The notes: generated from the letters alone by a model not told the origin. Shown: positions 17,776 through 27,590, numbered from the stretch's first letter. The stretch: 64,000 nucleotides of DNA from JAKAXS01 sp965279065 (GCA_965279065.1 OZ257134.1:2666001-2730000); one strand, 5' to 3'. A program made the numbers and translations.

Positions 17776-18983
17776 CAGCTGAGGTTTCCGCAGAAGCGCT
17801 GGATGCGGATGCAGGCTTCCTTAAGCGAAGCGGTTGACGCCGCGTAGGATACGCGGAACGCTGGCGAACCCTCAAACGCCGCTCCATGAACAACGGCGAC
17901 GCCCTCTTCCTCAAGTAATGCGGTTACGAAGTCTTCGTCGGTGTTGATCTTCACGCCTTGCTTGCTTGTCTTGCCGATGGCGCCGGCGCAGCTTGGATAG
18001 ACATAGAACGCGCCCTGCGGCATCGGGCACTTGAGTCCCTTCGCCTGGTTCAGCATCGACACCACGAGATCCCGGCGCTCCACAAACATCTTGTTGTTCT
18101 TGGCGATAAAGTCCTGCGGACCGTTCAAAGCTTCCACGCCCATCCACTGCACGACGGATGCCGGATTGGACGTCGACTGCGATTGCAGTTTGCACATCGC
18201 CTTGATCAACACCTCGGGTCCCGCCGCGTAACCGAGCCGCAACCCGGTCATGCAGTAAGCCTTCGAGAACCCGTTCATCGTCAGCGTCCGCTCGTAGAGC
18301 TTCGGCTCGACTTGCGCGATCGTGGCGAACGTCAAGCCGTCGTACAGCAAGTGCTCGTACATATCGTCCGTCAGGATCCAGACATGCTCGTTCTTCTTCT
18401 TCAGAAGAACATCCGTCAGCTTCTTGAGGTCTTCGGCCGAGTAGGCCGCTCCCGTCGGGTTCGACGGCGAGTTGAAGACCAGCCACTTCGTCTTTTCGGT
18501 AATGGCCGCGTCAAGCACCTCCGCCTGGAGCTTGTAGCCGTGCTCCATCGTCGTTTGCGCAAACACCGGCTTGCCACCACCCAGCAGGACGATGTCGGCA
18601 TACGATACCCAGCACGGTGCCGGCATGATCACTTCGTCGCCCGGGTTCAGCGTCGCCAGCAGCGCGTTGTACAGCACCTGCTTACCACCGGTCCCGACCG
18701 AAACCTGCGATGCTTTGTAGTCCAAACCGTTTTCGCGCTTGAACTTTGCGACGATCGCGGCCTTCAGCTCAGGAATGCCGTCGACATCGGTGTACTTGGT
18801 CTTGCCGGCAGCCAGGGCGTCCACCGCCGCCTTCTTGATGTTCTCCGGCGTATCAAAATCCGGCTCGCCCGCCGACAGCGAAATGATGTCTCGACCCTGC
18901 GCTTTCAGCTGCCGCGCCTTGGTCGCGACAGCAATCGTTGCAGACGGCGAGATGCGGTTCAGACTGTCGGCGAGGAAGCCCAT
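17775..18983 (-). CDS. Pyridoxal-phosphate aminotransferase, aspartate aminotransferase type (class I)
   Basis: A 402-residue fold-type I aminotransferase of the alphaproteobacterial aspartate aminotransferase group (subgroup Ib). Visible landmarks: GEPDFDTPENIKKAA, the YTDVDGIPELKAAI substrate-side segment, NSPSNPTG, the ILTDDMYEHLLYD region, the PLP lysine in NGFSKAYCMTGLRLGY (Lys241), and the C-terminal FRVSYA carboxylate-binding Arg. It would move the amino group between aspartate and 2-oxoglutarate; some relatives also use prephenate or aromatic substrates. Transcribed alone. Confidence 0.93.
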   Translation of the reverse strand: MGFLADSLNRISPSATIAVATKARQLKAQGRDIISLSAGEPDFDTPENIKKAAVDALAAGKTKYTDVDGIPELKAAIVAKFKRENGLDYKASQVSVGTGGKQVLYNALLATLNPGDEVIMPAPCWVSYADIVLLGGGKPVFAQTTMEHGYKLQAEVLDAAITEKTKWLVFNSPSNPTGAAYSAEDLKKLTDVLLKKKNEHVWILTDDMYEHLLYDGLTFATIAQVEPKLYERTLTMNGFSKAYCMTGLRLGYAAGPEVLIKAMCKLQSQSTSNPASVVQWMGVEALNGPQDFIAKNNKMFVERRDLVVSMLNQAKGLKCPMPQGAFYVYPSCAGAIGKTSKQGVKINTDEDFVTALLEEEGVAVVHGAAFEGSPAFRVSYAASTASLKEACIRIQRFCGNLS

Positions 18984-19286
18984 GGCGGTTCAGGTCTTTC
19001 CGGTTCGGAGGCCAATTCGAAGAATGTGCTGCAGCGCACACTTTTGAGCGGCGCGGACCCTACGCCGATGATTTGCCGACATCAATAGCGACGAAAGCGC
19101 CATGTCGGCATTGCACCAGCAGCCATCGTGGCGCAACGGTCACAGCCGGCTATGATCTTGGGATCACCCAAGAAAGGTCTTACCTCGCCACATTGTGATC
19201 TCATCCGCGCCACACCCCGGCAGTCAAACTGCAACACTGGCGCTACGGCTCGCGCTGGATCGATTTCAAAGGACAGAGGGGTCCCA

Positions 19287-19676
19287 ATGAAAATTCGACG
19301 CACATTCAGGCCGCTGATGCTTGTGACTGACGCCGTTACGGGCCTGGCGATTTTCTTGTTGCTGGCAGGCATCCTGACGAGCAGTTGCGACGGTCGTAAC
19401 GTTCGCCTCTCCGACATGATGTCCGAGGCCCATGCCGCACAAACCGAAATCTCGACGTCGTGGGCCCAGCCGACGGCGCAGACCATACCGCTGGCCATGG
19501 TCAACACCTATCCCGGCCAAGTCTTCCGCAGCACCGATCGCACCACGGCCTTCCTTGTCCTTGGCTCGGTCTTCACGTTGCTGTTCGTTGCGAATCTGGC
19601 GCTCTATCGCCACCTCCGTAGCCAGTACAGCCGCCCGCGTCGCCGTCGGCGGACAGCGCAAGTCACGGAGTTGTAA
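19287..19676 (+). CDS. Hypothetical protein with two membrane segments
   Basis: A 129-residue protein. Hydrophobic segments lie at residues ~13-30 (TGLAIFLLLAGIL) and ~87-105 (VLGSVFTLLFVANLALY), with a soluble loop of ~55 residues between them and an Arg-rich tail (RRRRR), suggesting the ends are cytoplasmic. GAGGGG lies 7 bases before the ATG at 19287; a longer in-frame start at 19128 is unlikely. No family recognised. Confidence 0.6.
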   Translation: MKIRRTFRPLMLVTDAVTGLAIFLLLAGILTSSCDGRNVRLSDMMSEAHAAQTEISTSWAQPTAQTIPLAMVNTYPGQVFRSTDRTTAFLVLGSVFTLLFVANLALYRHLRSQYSRPRRRRRTAQVTEL

Positions 19677-19782
19677 GGTAAATCTAAAAGCCTGTAGATT
19701 TTGTGACGTTGCCCTGCTGCGCTCACAATCCGGTTCCTATATTGTTACGTATTGGTAAGGGACCAACGCAAAGGCATTGCCC

Positions 19783-20319
19783 ATGACTCTCCGTCCGGCG
19801 CCTCTTCATCCGCTTGCATTTCTCCGCAGCAGCGCCGCCGCCATCGCGCTCTGTGCCTCTTTGGGCATCGCCGTGGCAATCGGCGCCTCCGGCAGCGAGC
19901 GCCTGGTGCAGTCCGGCTTCGACAAGGCTCTGTCGACGCGCGAGGCTCCGGCGGAAACAGCGGCGGTCAAACAGCCAGCAGCAAGCGTAAGCTTGCCGCA
20001 ATCGGAAGAGTTCTGGCTCCGCAACGGCCACGGCCGCACGGGAGACGTGAAGCCTGTCGCCTGGTCCGGCCAGTTGGCCCGCGGCGACCGCCTCACCATC
20101 TCGCAGGCCGGCACGCCCAATCCCCGCATACTTGAGGTGGTCGAGACGAGCCCGGTGTCCCTTGACACCACGCGGCTTGACGCCAGCCCCGACGGTGCCC
20201 AGTTGCTGGCCGTCTCGTGCCGCGACATTGCCCGGCCGGACGCGCCTCTCGTCCGCCTGATCGTGACAGAAGGGGCCCTGCCCTTCGCCGTCACCCGCCC
20301 GGGCGAGAAGGCTCTGTAG
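19783..20319 (+). CDS. Hypothetical membrane-anchored periplasmic protein
   Basis: A 178-residue protein with one N-terminal hydrophobic anchor (AAAIALCASLGIAVAIGA, residues ~18-35) and a soluble remainder that is probably periplasmic, rich in Ala, Asp and Arg. AAAGG lies about 8 bases before the ATG at 19783. No domain recognised. Neighbours on both sides are also small unknown membrane proteins. Confidence 0.6.
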   Translation: MTLRPAPLHPLAFLRSSAAAIALCASLGIAVAIGASGSERLVQSGFDKALSTREAPAETAAVKQPAASVSLPQSEEFWLRNGHGRTGDVKPVAWSGQLARGDRLTISQAGTPNPRILEVVETSPVSLDTTRLDASPDGAQLLAVSCRDIARPDAPLVRLIVTEGALPFAVTRPGEKAL

Positions 20320-20492
20320 CATCAGCCCCTAGCCGGACTTCGCCGTCGCTTGCGCGAGGTCGTTGTGGCGTGCGCGCAACCGCATTGGCCTCTTCCGATC
20401 GCCTTGCCCGCGTCTGGCCTGACACAGCCCCGGTGTTGTGGGCTATGGTGCCGCCGATAGTCCGCCCGATGCCTGCGTGGAGTGATGACGAG

Positions 20493-20672
20493 ATGCGCCT
20501 GAACCCTCCGACCCTCGTGATCTTCCTGATCTCGTTCGTGCTGGCTGTTCTGGCCCTCATCACCAAGCTCGGCTTCGTGCCCGTGCCGCGCTACCTGCCG
20601 CACCAGGAGTTCTGGCTGGCCATCACCGCCTACGTCACCCTGATGATTGGCAACCTCGTCCGAGGCCTTTGA
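20493..20672 (+). CDS. Small two-helix membrane protein
   Basis: A 59-residue protein, mostly two hydrophobic segments: LVIFLISFVLAVLALI (residues ~8-23) and FWLAITAYVTLMIGNL (~40-55), joined by a short Pro-rich loop. The pattern is that of a small conserved inner-membrane protein in Rhizobiales. The ATG at 20493 is inside a longer frame; GGAG lies 10 bases upstream. Function unknown. Confidence 0.6.
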   Translation: MRLNPPTLVIFLISFVLAVLALITKLGFVPVPRYLPHQEFWLAITAYVTLMIGNLVRGL

Positions 20673-20690
20673 GAGCGTCTTCAGCTCAGC

Positions 20691-21896
20691 TCAGCGCTGC
20701 GCCTGACGCTCGGCCATCAATTCGTCGAACACCTCGGAAAATTCAACGGCACCCGAGTTCTTCATGTTCGAGTTCATGCGCTCGTCGAGCGCTTCCAACA
20801 ACTGCTCCGACGTCTTGCCGCGCACGATGGTGTTGCGCCCATAAGCACCGCGCTCGAAGAAGTTTGGGGTCGGCGCGGTCAGTCCCGCAGGCCGCATCAT
20901 CTCCAGGCCCGTTCCCGGCCCGGCAAGATTCATGAGTTCAATCTGCGCGCCCGACAGATCCTCGCGACCGTTGCGCGCAGCCGACTCCTTTAGCCCCTTG
21001 ATTTTAATCACCTGCAGCCAGGGCCCGATATCGCCGTCGACATTGGTCGCATGCATGCCGAGCCCCTTTTCGGTGCGCGCGAGTGCGACCTGCTTGGCCC
21101 AATCGTCCGGCACCGTCCGCGCATTCCCCACCATGCGTTTCAGTGCGGCGATCTTGCTCCGGATTGCCGCCGCCTGCTCCGGATGCCGGCGCGCCTTGTC
21201 CTCCAATCGTTCGATGAAGGACGGCCCGCTTTTACGCAATTCGTTGATCGTGTTGGCCGCAAGCAGTTGCGCGTACCCGATCGCCGTCGAAATCGGCGAT
21301 CCCTTCTTGGTAATAGGATGAATGCCGGCCACCATGTCGGCCGTGCCAAGCCCGCTGGTCTCAAGTGCGTAAATGCGCACGACCTGGCTCTTGGACAGCC
21401 CCAACGCCAGCGCCTCGCGCGCGTATCGGCGTTTGAACTCCTTCTCTGGAATGCTCTCGGGCGCGAAGCCATAGTGGGCCCGTGCCAGCGACAGGAAGTC
21501 CTGCACCGTCGGCTTGGGGTCGGGCTCTTTGACGGGCCCGCTGCGATCTTGCGCCTGGAAATCCGTCCAGCGCTTTTGCAGCGCCACCGGCAGGTATGGG
21601 CCCTTGTACTCCGGCGGAAAAGATTGGACGTAGTCGTCCGGCCGCAAATCGAGTTTGGCGACCTTGCGCTTCTTGCGCAGGGCTCGCTTGTCGGAGACCT
21701 CGCGCCAGTACGCATCGAGCTTGAAGTCGAACACGCTGCGGGCGCCGATATACTCTTCGAACGTCTTCAGCTCTTGTGCTGACAGAGTTTCCTTGAAGGC
21801 AGCCGTACTGCGCGCCATCGCCGTCTGCGGCAAGGCAGCGGCAATGACCGCGGCCAGAGCCATCAACGACACGACGAAGCGGGTGGCACGAAGCAT
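20691..21896 (-). CDS. Exported protein with a possible lysozyme-like (transglycosylase) domain
   Basis: A 401-residue protein with a signal peptide (FVVSLMALAAVIAAALP...AMA). Around residues 190-235 the pattern YALETSGLG, then IGYAQLLAANT, resembles the catalytic Glu and GYxQL of lysozyme-like lytic transglycosylases, here with a long insertion between them. The rest is helical and charged. A role in peptidoglycan turnover is inferred from this motif only. The ATG at 21896 begins the signal peptide; an extension to 22019 adds a second hydrophobic run and is less likely. Confidence 0.68.
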   Translation of the reverse strand: MLRATRFVVSLMALAAVIAAALPQTAMARSTAAFKETLSAQELKTFEEYIGARSVFDFKLDAYWREVSDKRALRKKRKVAKLDLRPDDYVQSFPPEYKGPYLPVALQKRWTDFQAQDRSGPVKEPDPKPTVQDFLSLARAHYGFAPESIPEKEFKRRYAREALALGLSKSQVVRIYALETSGLGTADMVAGIHPITKKGSPISTAIGYAQLLAANTINELRKSGPSFIERLEDKARRHPEQAAAIRSKIAALKRMVGNARTVPDDWAKQVALARTEKGLGMHATNVDGDIGPWLQVIKIKGLKESAARNGREDLSGAQIELMNLAGPGTGLEMMRPAGLTAPTPNFFERGAYGRNTIVRGKTSEQLLEALDERMNSNMKNSGAVEFSEVFDELMAERQAQR

Positions 21897-22029
21897 CCCA
21901 GGCAATCTCCAGCAATAAATCAATCCCTTACGCAATAACATGGGCCATACCAACAAAAATGGCCATCCCGGGGCACTCACGACGATGACGCATCCGCGCA
22001 ACAAAGATGCAAAAGCCAAGAGCGATGCT

Positions 22030-22695
22030 ATGACAAGCCCGATGCCAAGCCGTCCGCGCGCCCTCCTTCCCCCGATCTCGCTCGATGCCTTCCGTCAGCT
22101 CGCCGCGACGTCTCTGCGCGCCGATCCTCCGGCAGCCCCCGAAGGCCCCAGCGACTACGACCTGAACCCCGGCCTGGAACGCGAATTTCCAAAGGCGAGC
22201 GCCCCACGCCCGGCCGCCGTTCTGGTCCCGGTCATTGCCCGGACGCCGCTGACGATGCTGTTCACCCAGCGCACGGATGCCTTGCCGTCCCATGCCGGCC
22301 AGATCGCCTTTCCCGGTGGCAAGGTCGAGCCGTCGGACCGCAATGTCGTCGAGACCGCACAGCGCGAAGCGGAAGAAGAGATCGGCCTCGACCGGGCCCT
22401 AACCGAACCCCTGGGATACCTGGACCCGTACTTGACCGGTACCGGCTTTCGCATCATTCCCGTCGTGGCAGTGGTTCAACCCCACTTCAAGCTGAAGCTC
22501 GACCCCTCCGAAGTTGCCGCCGCCTTCGAGGTCCCGTTCGATTTTCTCATGAACGCCGAGAACCACCAGCGCCATTCCCGAACTTTTCGCGGTCAGGAGC
22601 GCTTCTACCATGCGATGCCGTATGAGGATCGCTATATATGGGGAGCCACCGCCGGCATCCTGAAGAATATGTACGGAAGGTTCTTCCCTAAATGA
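22030..22695 (+). CDS. Nudix hydrolase, CoA pyrophosphatase type
   Basis: A protein of about 221 residues with a complete Nudix box, GGKVEPSD...REAEEEIGLD, preceded by the HAGQIAFPGG element that marks CoA diphosphatases (NudL-like). It would cleave CoA or acyl-CoA to phosphopantetheine and adenosine 3',5'-bisphosphate. Start uncertain: ATG codons at 21940, 21985 and 22030 are in frame; 22030 has AAGAG at fair spacing. The next gene starts inside the stop codon of this one (ATGA), so translation is coupled. Confidence 0.88.
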   Translation: MTSPMPSRPRALLPPISLDAFRQLAATSLRADPPAAPEGPSDYDLNPGLEREFPKASAPRPAAVLVPVIARTPLTMLFTQRTDALPSHAGQIAFPGGKVEPSDRNVVETAQREAEEEIGLDRALTEPLGYLDPYLTGTGFRIIPVVAVVQPHFKLKLDPSEVAAAFEVPFDFLMNAENHQRHSRTFRGQERFYHAMPYEDRYIWGATAGILKNMYGRFFPK

Positions 22696-22991
22696 TCCGC
22701 GTCGTCATTGAGAACATCGCGATCTTCCTGATCCCGACGCTGGTTTACGCCGCCTACGTCGTCCTGGTGACGTTCCCCAGAACCGAAGATGCCGGCGAGC
22801 GCGCCTTCGCCCGGATCGTTGGCGAAGCGCCGCTGCTCTGGCTATTCACCGCCGGCGCCGTGCTAGTCGTTCTGAGCCTGATCGCCTTCCAGTCGACTGA
22901 CGGCGGACGCCCTGGCATGAAGTACCAGGCACCGTCCATGCATGACGGTCACATCCAGCCAGGCCATGCCCAACCCGGCCCACCGAAATAG
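22692..22991 (+). CDS. DUF6111 family membrane protein
   Basis: A 99-residue protein with two hydrophobic segments (IAIFLIPTLVYAAYVVLV, and LLWLFTAGAVLVVLSLIAF) and a Gly/Pro/His-rich hydrophilic tail containing GMKYQAPSMHDG. This matches DUF6111, a small alphaproteobacterial membrane family usually found between a Nudix gene and cca, as here. Start overlaps the Nudix stop by 4 nt and cca starts 5 nt after its stop. Function unknown. Confidence 0.85.
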   Translation: MIRVVIENIAIFLIPTLVYAAYVVLVTFPRTEDAGERAFARIVGEAPLLWLFTAGAVLVVLSLIAFQSTDGGRPGMKYQAPSMHDGHIQPGHAQPGPPK

Positions 22992-22996
22992 TCCCC

Positions 22997-24256
22997 ATGG
23001 CCGACACCTCCCCACCGCCTCCATCGCTGCACGATGCGGATTGGCTGCAACGGCCCGAAACGCGCGACCTCTTCGCCGCCCTGAATGCCGACCAGCACGT
23101 GGCACGCGCCGTTGGCGGCGCGGTGCGCAATACCTTGCTAGGCACGCCGGTGCACGACATCGACATCGCCACGACGTCGCCGCCCGAAACGACAATCGCA
23201 TTGGCGGTGAAAGCCGGCCTCAAGGCGATGCCGACCGGCATCGATCACGGCACCGTCACCGTCATCGTGCGCCACACGCCTTTCGAGGTCACGACGTTGC
23301 GCACCGACGTCGAGACATTCGGCCGCCACGCCCGGGTCACCTTCACCGACGATTGGTCCGCCGATGCTCGCCGCCGCGACTTCACGATCAACGCCCTCTA
23401 CTGCAGCGCCGACGGCGAAGTGTTCGACCCACTGGCCGGATATCCCGATCTTCTCGCCCGCCGCGTGCGGTTCATCGGCGATGCCGGCGAACGCATTCGC
23501 GAAGACCATCTGCGCATTCTGCGCTTTTTCCGTTTCTCCGCCGAATACGCCGGCGGCACGCTCGACCCGGAGGGCTTTCAGGCCTGCCGCCTTCTCTCCC
23601 ACGGGCTCGACCAGCTGTCACGAGAACGCGTGCGCGCTGAGGTGTTGCGGCTCCTTGATACCGCGCATGTCACGGCGGTCGTCCCCGTTATCGCCAACGA
23701 TTTCCTTGTCCGGATCCTTCCAGACCCGCCCGACGTACGCCTGCTGGAACGCGTTGTCGCCATCGAGCGGGCCCAGGCCCGCGCGCCGGACACGATCGTG
23801 CGCCTCGCTGCCCTGTCGGGCGCCCAGCCGGGAAGGGCATTGCAGCTGCGCGAAGCGCTACGCCTATCCTCACGCGAATTTGAACGCCTGGCACGCCTCT
23901 CCATGCCGGACCCGGCTTTCGATCCAGGGGCGCCCGAGCACGAAGCCAAGAGCTTCATCTATCGCCACGGCGCCGAAGCTTTCGTCGGAGGCACGATGAT
24001 CGCATGGGCGCGCAGCGGCGTGTCTGCGTCTTATCCGGACTTCGCTGCGCGCCTTAAGCTGCCGCAGCGCTGGCACGCGCCTGCGCTGCCGATTCGCGGC
24101 TCGGACGTCATTGCCCTCGGCATCCAGCCAGGTCCACGCGTCGGCCGCATCGTCGGCGCCTTTGAGGATTGGTGGATCGGCGCGCACTTTCCGCAGGACG
24201 CGGGCCAACTCGCCGCGCGTCTTGCCAAGATCGCGGCAGACACTCCGGAAAGCTGA
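22997..24256 (+). CDS. cca: CCA tRNA nucleotidyltransferase / poly(A) polymerase family
   Basis: A 419-residue class II nucleotidyltransferase. VGGAVRNTLLG and the metal-binding HDIDIATT form the active site; RRRDFTINALYCSADGEVFDPLAGYPDL and RFIGDAGERIREDHLRILRFFRF follow as the other family blocks. It adds or repairs the CCA 3' end of tRNAs, though some relatives act on poly(A). It is the last gene of the Nudix-DUF6111-cca operon. Confidence 0.94.
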   Translation: MADTSPPPPSLHDADWLQRPETRDLFAALNADQHVARAVGGAVRNTLLGTPVHDIDIATTSPPETTIALAVKAGLKAMPTGIDHGTVTVIVRHTPFEVTTLRTDVETFGRHARVTFTDDWSADARRRDFTINALYCSADGEVFDPLAGYPDLLARRVRFIGDAGERIREDHLRILRFFRFSAEYAGGTLDPEGFQACRLLSHGLDQLSRERVRAEVLRLLDTAHVTAVVPVIANDFLVRILPDPPDVRLLERVVAIERAQARAPDTIVRLAALSGAQPGRALQLREALRLSSREFERLARLSMPDPAFDPGAPEHEAKSFIYRHGAEAFVGGTMIAWARSGVSASYPDFAARLKLPQRWHAPALPIRGSDVIALGIQPGPRVGRIVGAFEDWWIGAHFPQDAGQLAARLAKIAADTPES

Positions 24257-24277
24257 GACCGCGCACCGCGGCAGCCG

Positions 24278-24460
24278 TCACTTGGCGCGGGGACCCTGGT
24301 TTTGCACCAGCGCCTTTTCGATCCTGCGCCAGGTGTTGGCTTCTTCCTTGTCGCCACGTTCCTCGTACAGCTTCGCCTTTTGCGCCGCCTCGGCCAACGC
24401 CTTCGGCCCGAGCGCGGCGAATAGCTTATCGGCGTGCTCCTGAATTTCGATAGCGTGCAT
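24278..24460 (-). CDS. Small conserved hypothetical protein
   Basis: A 60-residue, highly helical, charged protein (MHAIEIQEHADKLF...). A strong GGAGGT lies 6 bases before the ATG at 24460, which decides this start over the longer frame to 24691. It is convergent with cca and divergent from the DUF2252 gene 127 bases away. Similar short helical proteins occur in Rhizobiales without known function. Confidence 0.68.
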   Translation of the reverse strand: MHAIEIQEHADKLFAALGPKALAEAAQKAKLYEERGDKEEANTWRRIEKALVQNQGPRAK

Positions 24461-24587
24461 CACGACACCTCCATCGTCATCATTGCAGAAGGCATGTAGG
24501 GTTACGCCGCTATATGGCAAGAACGGGACGGGCGTCGTGTGCTCCGCGACAGTTGGCAGCGGCAAAGATAACGTTAGAGGACCAGTG

Positions 24588-25847
24588 ATGACCCAAGGTA
24601 CCCCCAAGAAGGCCTCGGACTGCATCGCCGCATTCAACGCCGGCCGCGATGCCTCGCGACTTGCCCTGAAGTATTCGGCGATGCGTGACAACCCATTTTC
24701 GTTTCTGCGCGGCAGCGCCCATTTGTTTCATGCACGCCTGGTCGAGCTTGGCGTCGATGCGGCGGGGCCCCCGGCCTGGATCTGCGGCGACCTGCACCTG
24801 GAGAACTTCGGCACGTACCTCGGCGGCAACGGCCTGACCTATTTCGACGTCAACGACTTCGACGAGTCCGCGCTGGCACCCTGCCCGTGGGACATCCTCC
24901 GCCTGGCAACCAGCATCCTCGTGGCAGCCCCGCTTTACGGCATCAAGCGCGCCGCCGCGGTCTCCCTGGCAGGACAGGCCATCGCCGCCTATCGCGCCGA
25001 GCTGTCGACGGGAAAGCCGCGCTGGATCGAACGCAAGACGGCGGAAGGCGTCATCGGCACGCTCATCGACAGCCTTCGCCATCGCGACGAGGAAAAGTTC
25101 GTACTGAAGCGCACGATCGGCAAACGCGGCGAGAAGCTGGATACGGCATCGGAGAAAATGCAGGCCGTCGCTTCCAAGCCGGAACGCCAGCAGGTCCAGG
25201 CCTTCGTCGAGTCTCGCACTGACGGCGCCAAGGGACCGCAGGCCTATAAGTTCCGCGATGTCGCCTATCGCATCGCCGGCACCGGCAGCCTCGGCATCGT
25301 GCGCTATGTCGTGCTCGTCGAACGGCTGACGCCGCCCGGCGGCCTGACGCTGCTCGACCTGAAAGCCGCACAGGCCTCGTCCGTCGTACCCGCCAGCCAA
25401 GCCCAGCAACCCGCCTGGAACAACGAAGCCCAGCGCATCGTCGCCATTCAGAGCCTGGCGCAGGCCATCCCGCCCGCGCTGTTGCAGGCCGTGACCTTCG
25501 CCGGCCAGTCGTTCGTGTTCAAGGAACTGCAGCCGACATCCGATCGCCTCGATCTCGACGAGGTCGCCAAAGACGAGGCACAGTTCTCAGCGACCATCGT
25601 CACGATGGCTTCCTTGGCCGCCTGGGCTCACCTTCGCGCCTCCGGCCGTATGACGTCCGCTCCCTCGGACGATCTTGTCGCCTACTCACAGAGCAAGACC
25701 CCCTCCAAGAGCCTGCTGCAGGCCGCGCAGACGATGGAGAAATCCACGCTCGACGACTGGGCGGACTACTGCAAGGCCTTCGACGCCGGCGCTTTCGCGG
25801 CGACGATGCAATATCTTGATCAGGCCAAGGGTGACGAAGCCGCCTGA
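24588..25847 (+). CDS. DUF2252 domain-containing protein
   Basis: A 419-residue DUF2252 protein. Landmarks: NPFSFLRGSAHLF near the start, WICGDLHLENFG (residues ~65-76) and FDVNDFDES, similar to the catalytic loop and metal Asp of aminoglycoside-phosphotransferase-like kinases. Substrate is unknown. AGAGGA lies 7 bases before the ATG at 24588; the upstream frame extension from 24483 is not needed. A bidirectional terminator separates it from groEL. Confidence 0.88.
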   Translation: MTQGTPKKASDCIAAFNAGRDASRLALKYSAMRDNPFSFLRGSAHLFHARLVELGVDAAGPPAWICGDLHLENFGTYLGGNGLTYFDVNDFDESALAPCPWDILRLATSILVAAPLYGIKRAAAVSLAGQAIAAYRAELSTGKPRWIERKTAEGVIGTLIDSLRHRDEEKFVLKRTIGKRGEKLDTASEKMQAVASKPERQQVQAFVESRTDGAKGPQAYKFRDVAYRIAGTGSLGIVRYVVLVERLTPPGGLTLLDLKAAQASSVVPASQAQQPAWNNEAQRIVAIQSLAQAIPPALLQAVTFAGQSFVFKELQPTSDRLDLDEVAKDEAQFSATIVTMASLAAWAHLRASGRMTSAPSDDLVAYSQSKTPSKSLLQAAQTMEKSTLDDWADYCKAFDAGAFAATMQYLDQAKGDEAA

Positions 25848-25882
25848 GCCCCCTTCCATTTCAAACGGCGACAGCAAAAAGC

Positions 25883-25913
25883 AAAAAAGCCCCGGTTCTC
25901 ACCGGGGCTTTTC
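25883..25913. terminator. Bidirectional rho-independent terminator
   Basis: AAGCCCCGGT (25887-25896) and ACCGGGGCTT (25901-25910) form a 10-bp stem with a TCTC loop. An A-run lies to the left and a T-run to the right, so it can end both the DUF2252 transcript and the groES-groEL transcript. Confidence 0.9.
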
Positions 25914-25943
25914 GATTGTCTCAGACGTGGTGGAGAGCCGGAC

Positions 25944-27590
25944 TTAGAAGTCCATACCGCCCATGCCACCCATGCCGCCACCGCCCATCGGCATCGCCGG
26001 GCCTTCCTTCTTCGGACGGTCGGCAATCATTGCCTCCGTCGTGATCAGAAGACCGGCCACCGAAGCGGCATCCTGCAGCGCGCAACGCACGACCTTTGCC
26101 GGATCGATCACGCCCTCGGCGACCAGGTCGCCGTAGACGCCGGTCTGGGCGTTGAAGCCGAAGTTGTAGCTGTTGTTTTCCAGGATTTTGCCGACGACGA
26201 CAGAACCGTCTTCACCAGCGTTCTGGAAGATCTGGCGCGCGGGCGAGGAAAGCGCACGGCGCACGATCTGGATGCCGACCTTCTGGTCGTCGTTTTCGGT
26301 CTTGAGCTTCTCGAGCGCCTTCACCGCGCGAACGAGGGCAACGCCACCGCCGGGTACAACGCCTTCTTCAACGGCCGCGCGCGTAGCGTGCAGTGCGTCG
26401 TCGACGCGGTCCTTGCGTTCCTTGACTTCCATTTCCGTGGCGCCGCCGACCTTGATGACGGCCACGCCGCCGGCCAGCTTCGCAAGACGCTCTTGCAGCT
26501 TTTCACGGTCGTAGTCCGAGGTGGTCTCCTCGATCTGCGCCTTGATCTGCTTCACGCGCGCTTCGATATCGCCCTTCTTGCCGGTGCCATCGACGATCGT
26601 GGTGTTTTCCTTGTCGATCGTCACCTTCTTGGCGCGACCGAGCATGTCGATCGTGACGTTTTCCAGCTTGATGCCGACGTCTTCCGAAATCACCGTGCCC
26701 TGCGTCAGGACGGCGATGTCTTCCAGCATGGCCTTGCGGCGGTCGCCGAAGCCCGGAGCCTTGACGGCTGCCACCTTGAGCCCACCGCGCAGCTTGTTGA
26801 CGACGAGCGTGGCGAGGGCCTCGCCTTCGACGTCTTCGGCGATGATCAGCAGCGGCTTGCCCGTCTGCACGACGGCTTCGAGCACCGGCAGCATGGCCTG
26901 CAGGCCAGACAGCTTCTTCTCGTGGATCAGGATGTAGGGGCTTTCGAGTTCGGCCACCATCTTGTCGGCGTTGGTGACGAAGTACGGCGAGAGATAGCCG
27001 CGGTCGAACTGCATGCCTTCGACGACGTCGAGTTCGGTTTCGAGCGACTTGCTCTCTTCAACCGTGATGACGCCCTCGTTGCCGACCTTCTTCATGGCTT
27101 CGGCGATCTTGGCGCCGATTTCCGCGTCGCCGTTCGACGAGATGGTGCCGACCTGGGCGATCTCGTCGTTCGAGGTCACCTTCTTGGCGTTCTTCTTGAT
27201 CTCTTCGACGACGGCTGCGACGGCGATGTCGATGCCGCGCTTCAGATCCATCGGGTTGGCTCCGGCCGCGACCGACTTGGCGCCTTCCTTGACGATGGCC
27301 TGGGCGAGAACCGTGGCCGTCGTCGTGCCGTCACCGGCAAGGTCCGCGGTCTTCGACGCCACTTCGCGCAACATCTGCGCGCCCATGTTCTCGAACTTGT
27401 CTTCGAGCTCGATTTCCTTGGCGACCGTCACGCCGTCCTTGGTGATGCGAGGAGCGCCGAAGCTCTTCTCGATCACGACGTTGCGGCCCTTCGGACCGAG
27501 CGTCACCTTCACGGCGTTGGCGAGGATGTCTACGCCGCGCAGCATCTTCTCGCGCGCGTCCTGGGCAAACTTTACGTCTTTGGCTGCCAT
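25944..27590 (-). CDS. groEL: Chaperonin GroEL (Hsp60)
   Basis: A 548-residue group I chaperonin, full length. It shows the N-terminal MAAKDVKFAQDAREKM, LGPKGRNVV, the ATP-site GDGTTTATVLA with catalytic Asp, and the Gly-Met-rich C-terminal tail (MGGMGGMDF). It forms the double heptameric ring that folds client proteins with ATP and GroES. It is the second gene of the groES-groEL operon, 44 bases after groES, under the CIRCE-like element at 28075. A long frame on the opposite strand is a shadow. Confidence 0.99.
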   Translation of the reverse strand: MAAKDVKFAQDAREKMLRGVDILANAVKVTLGPKGRNVVIEKSFGAPRITKDGVTVAKEIELEDKFENMGAQMLREVASKTADLAGDGTTTATVLAQAIVKEGAKSVAAGANPMDLKRGIDIAVAAVVEEIKKNAKKVTSNDEIAQVGTISSNGDAEIGAKIAEAMKKVGNEGVITVEESKSLETELDVVEGMQFDRGYLSPYFVTNADKMVAELESPYILIHEKKLSGLQAMLPVLEAVVQTGKPLLIIAEDVEGEALATLVVNKLRGGLKVAAVKAPGFGDRRKAMLEDIAVLTQGTVISEDVGIKLENVTIDMLGRAKKVTIDKENTTIVDGTGKKGDIEARVKQIKAQIEETTSDYDREKLQERLAKLAGGVAVIKVGGATEMEVKERKDRVDDALHATRAAVEEGVVPGGGVALVRAVKALEKLKTENDDQKVGIQIVRRALSSPARQIFQNAGEDGSVVVGKILENNSYNFGFNAQTGVYGDLVAEGVIDPAKVVRCALQDAASVAGLLITTEAMIADRPKKEGPAMPMGGGGMGGMGGMDF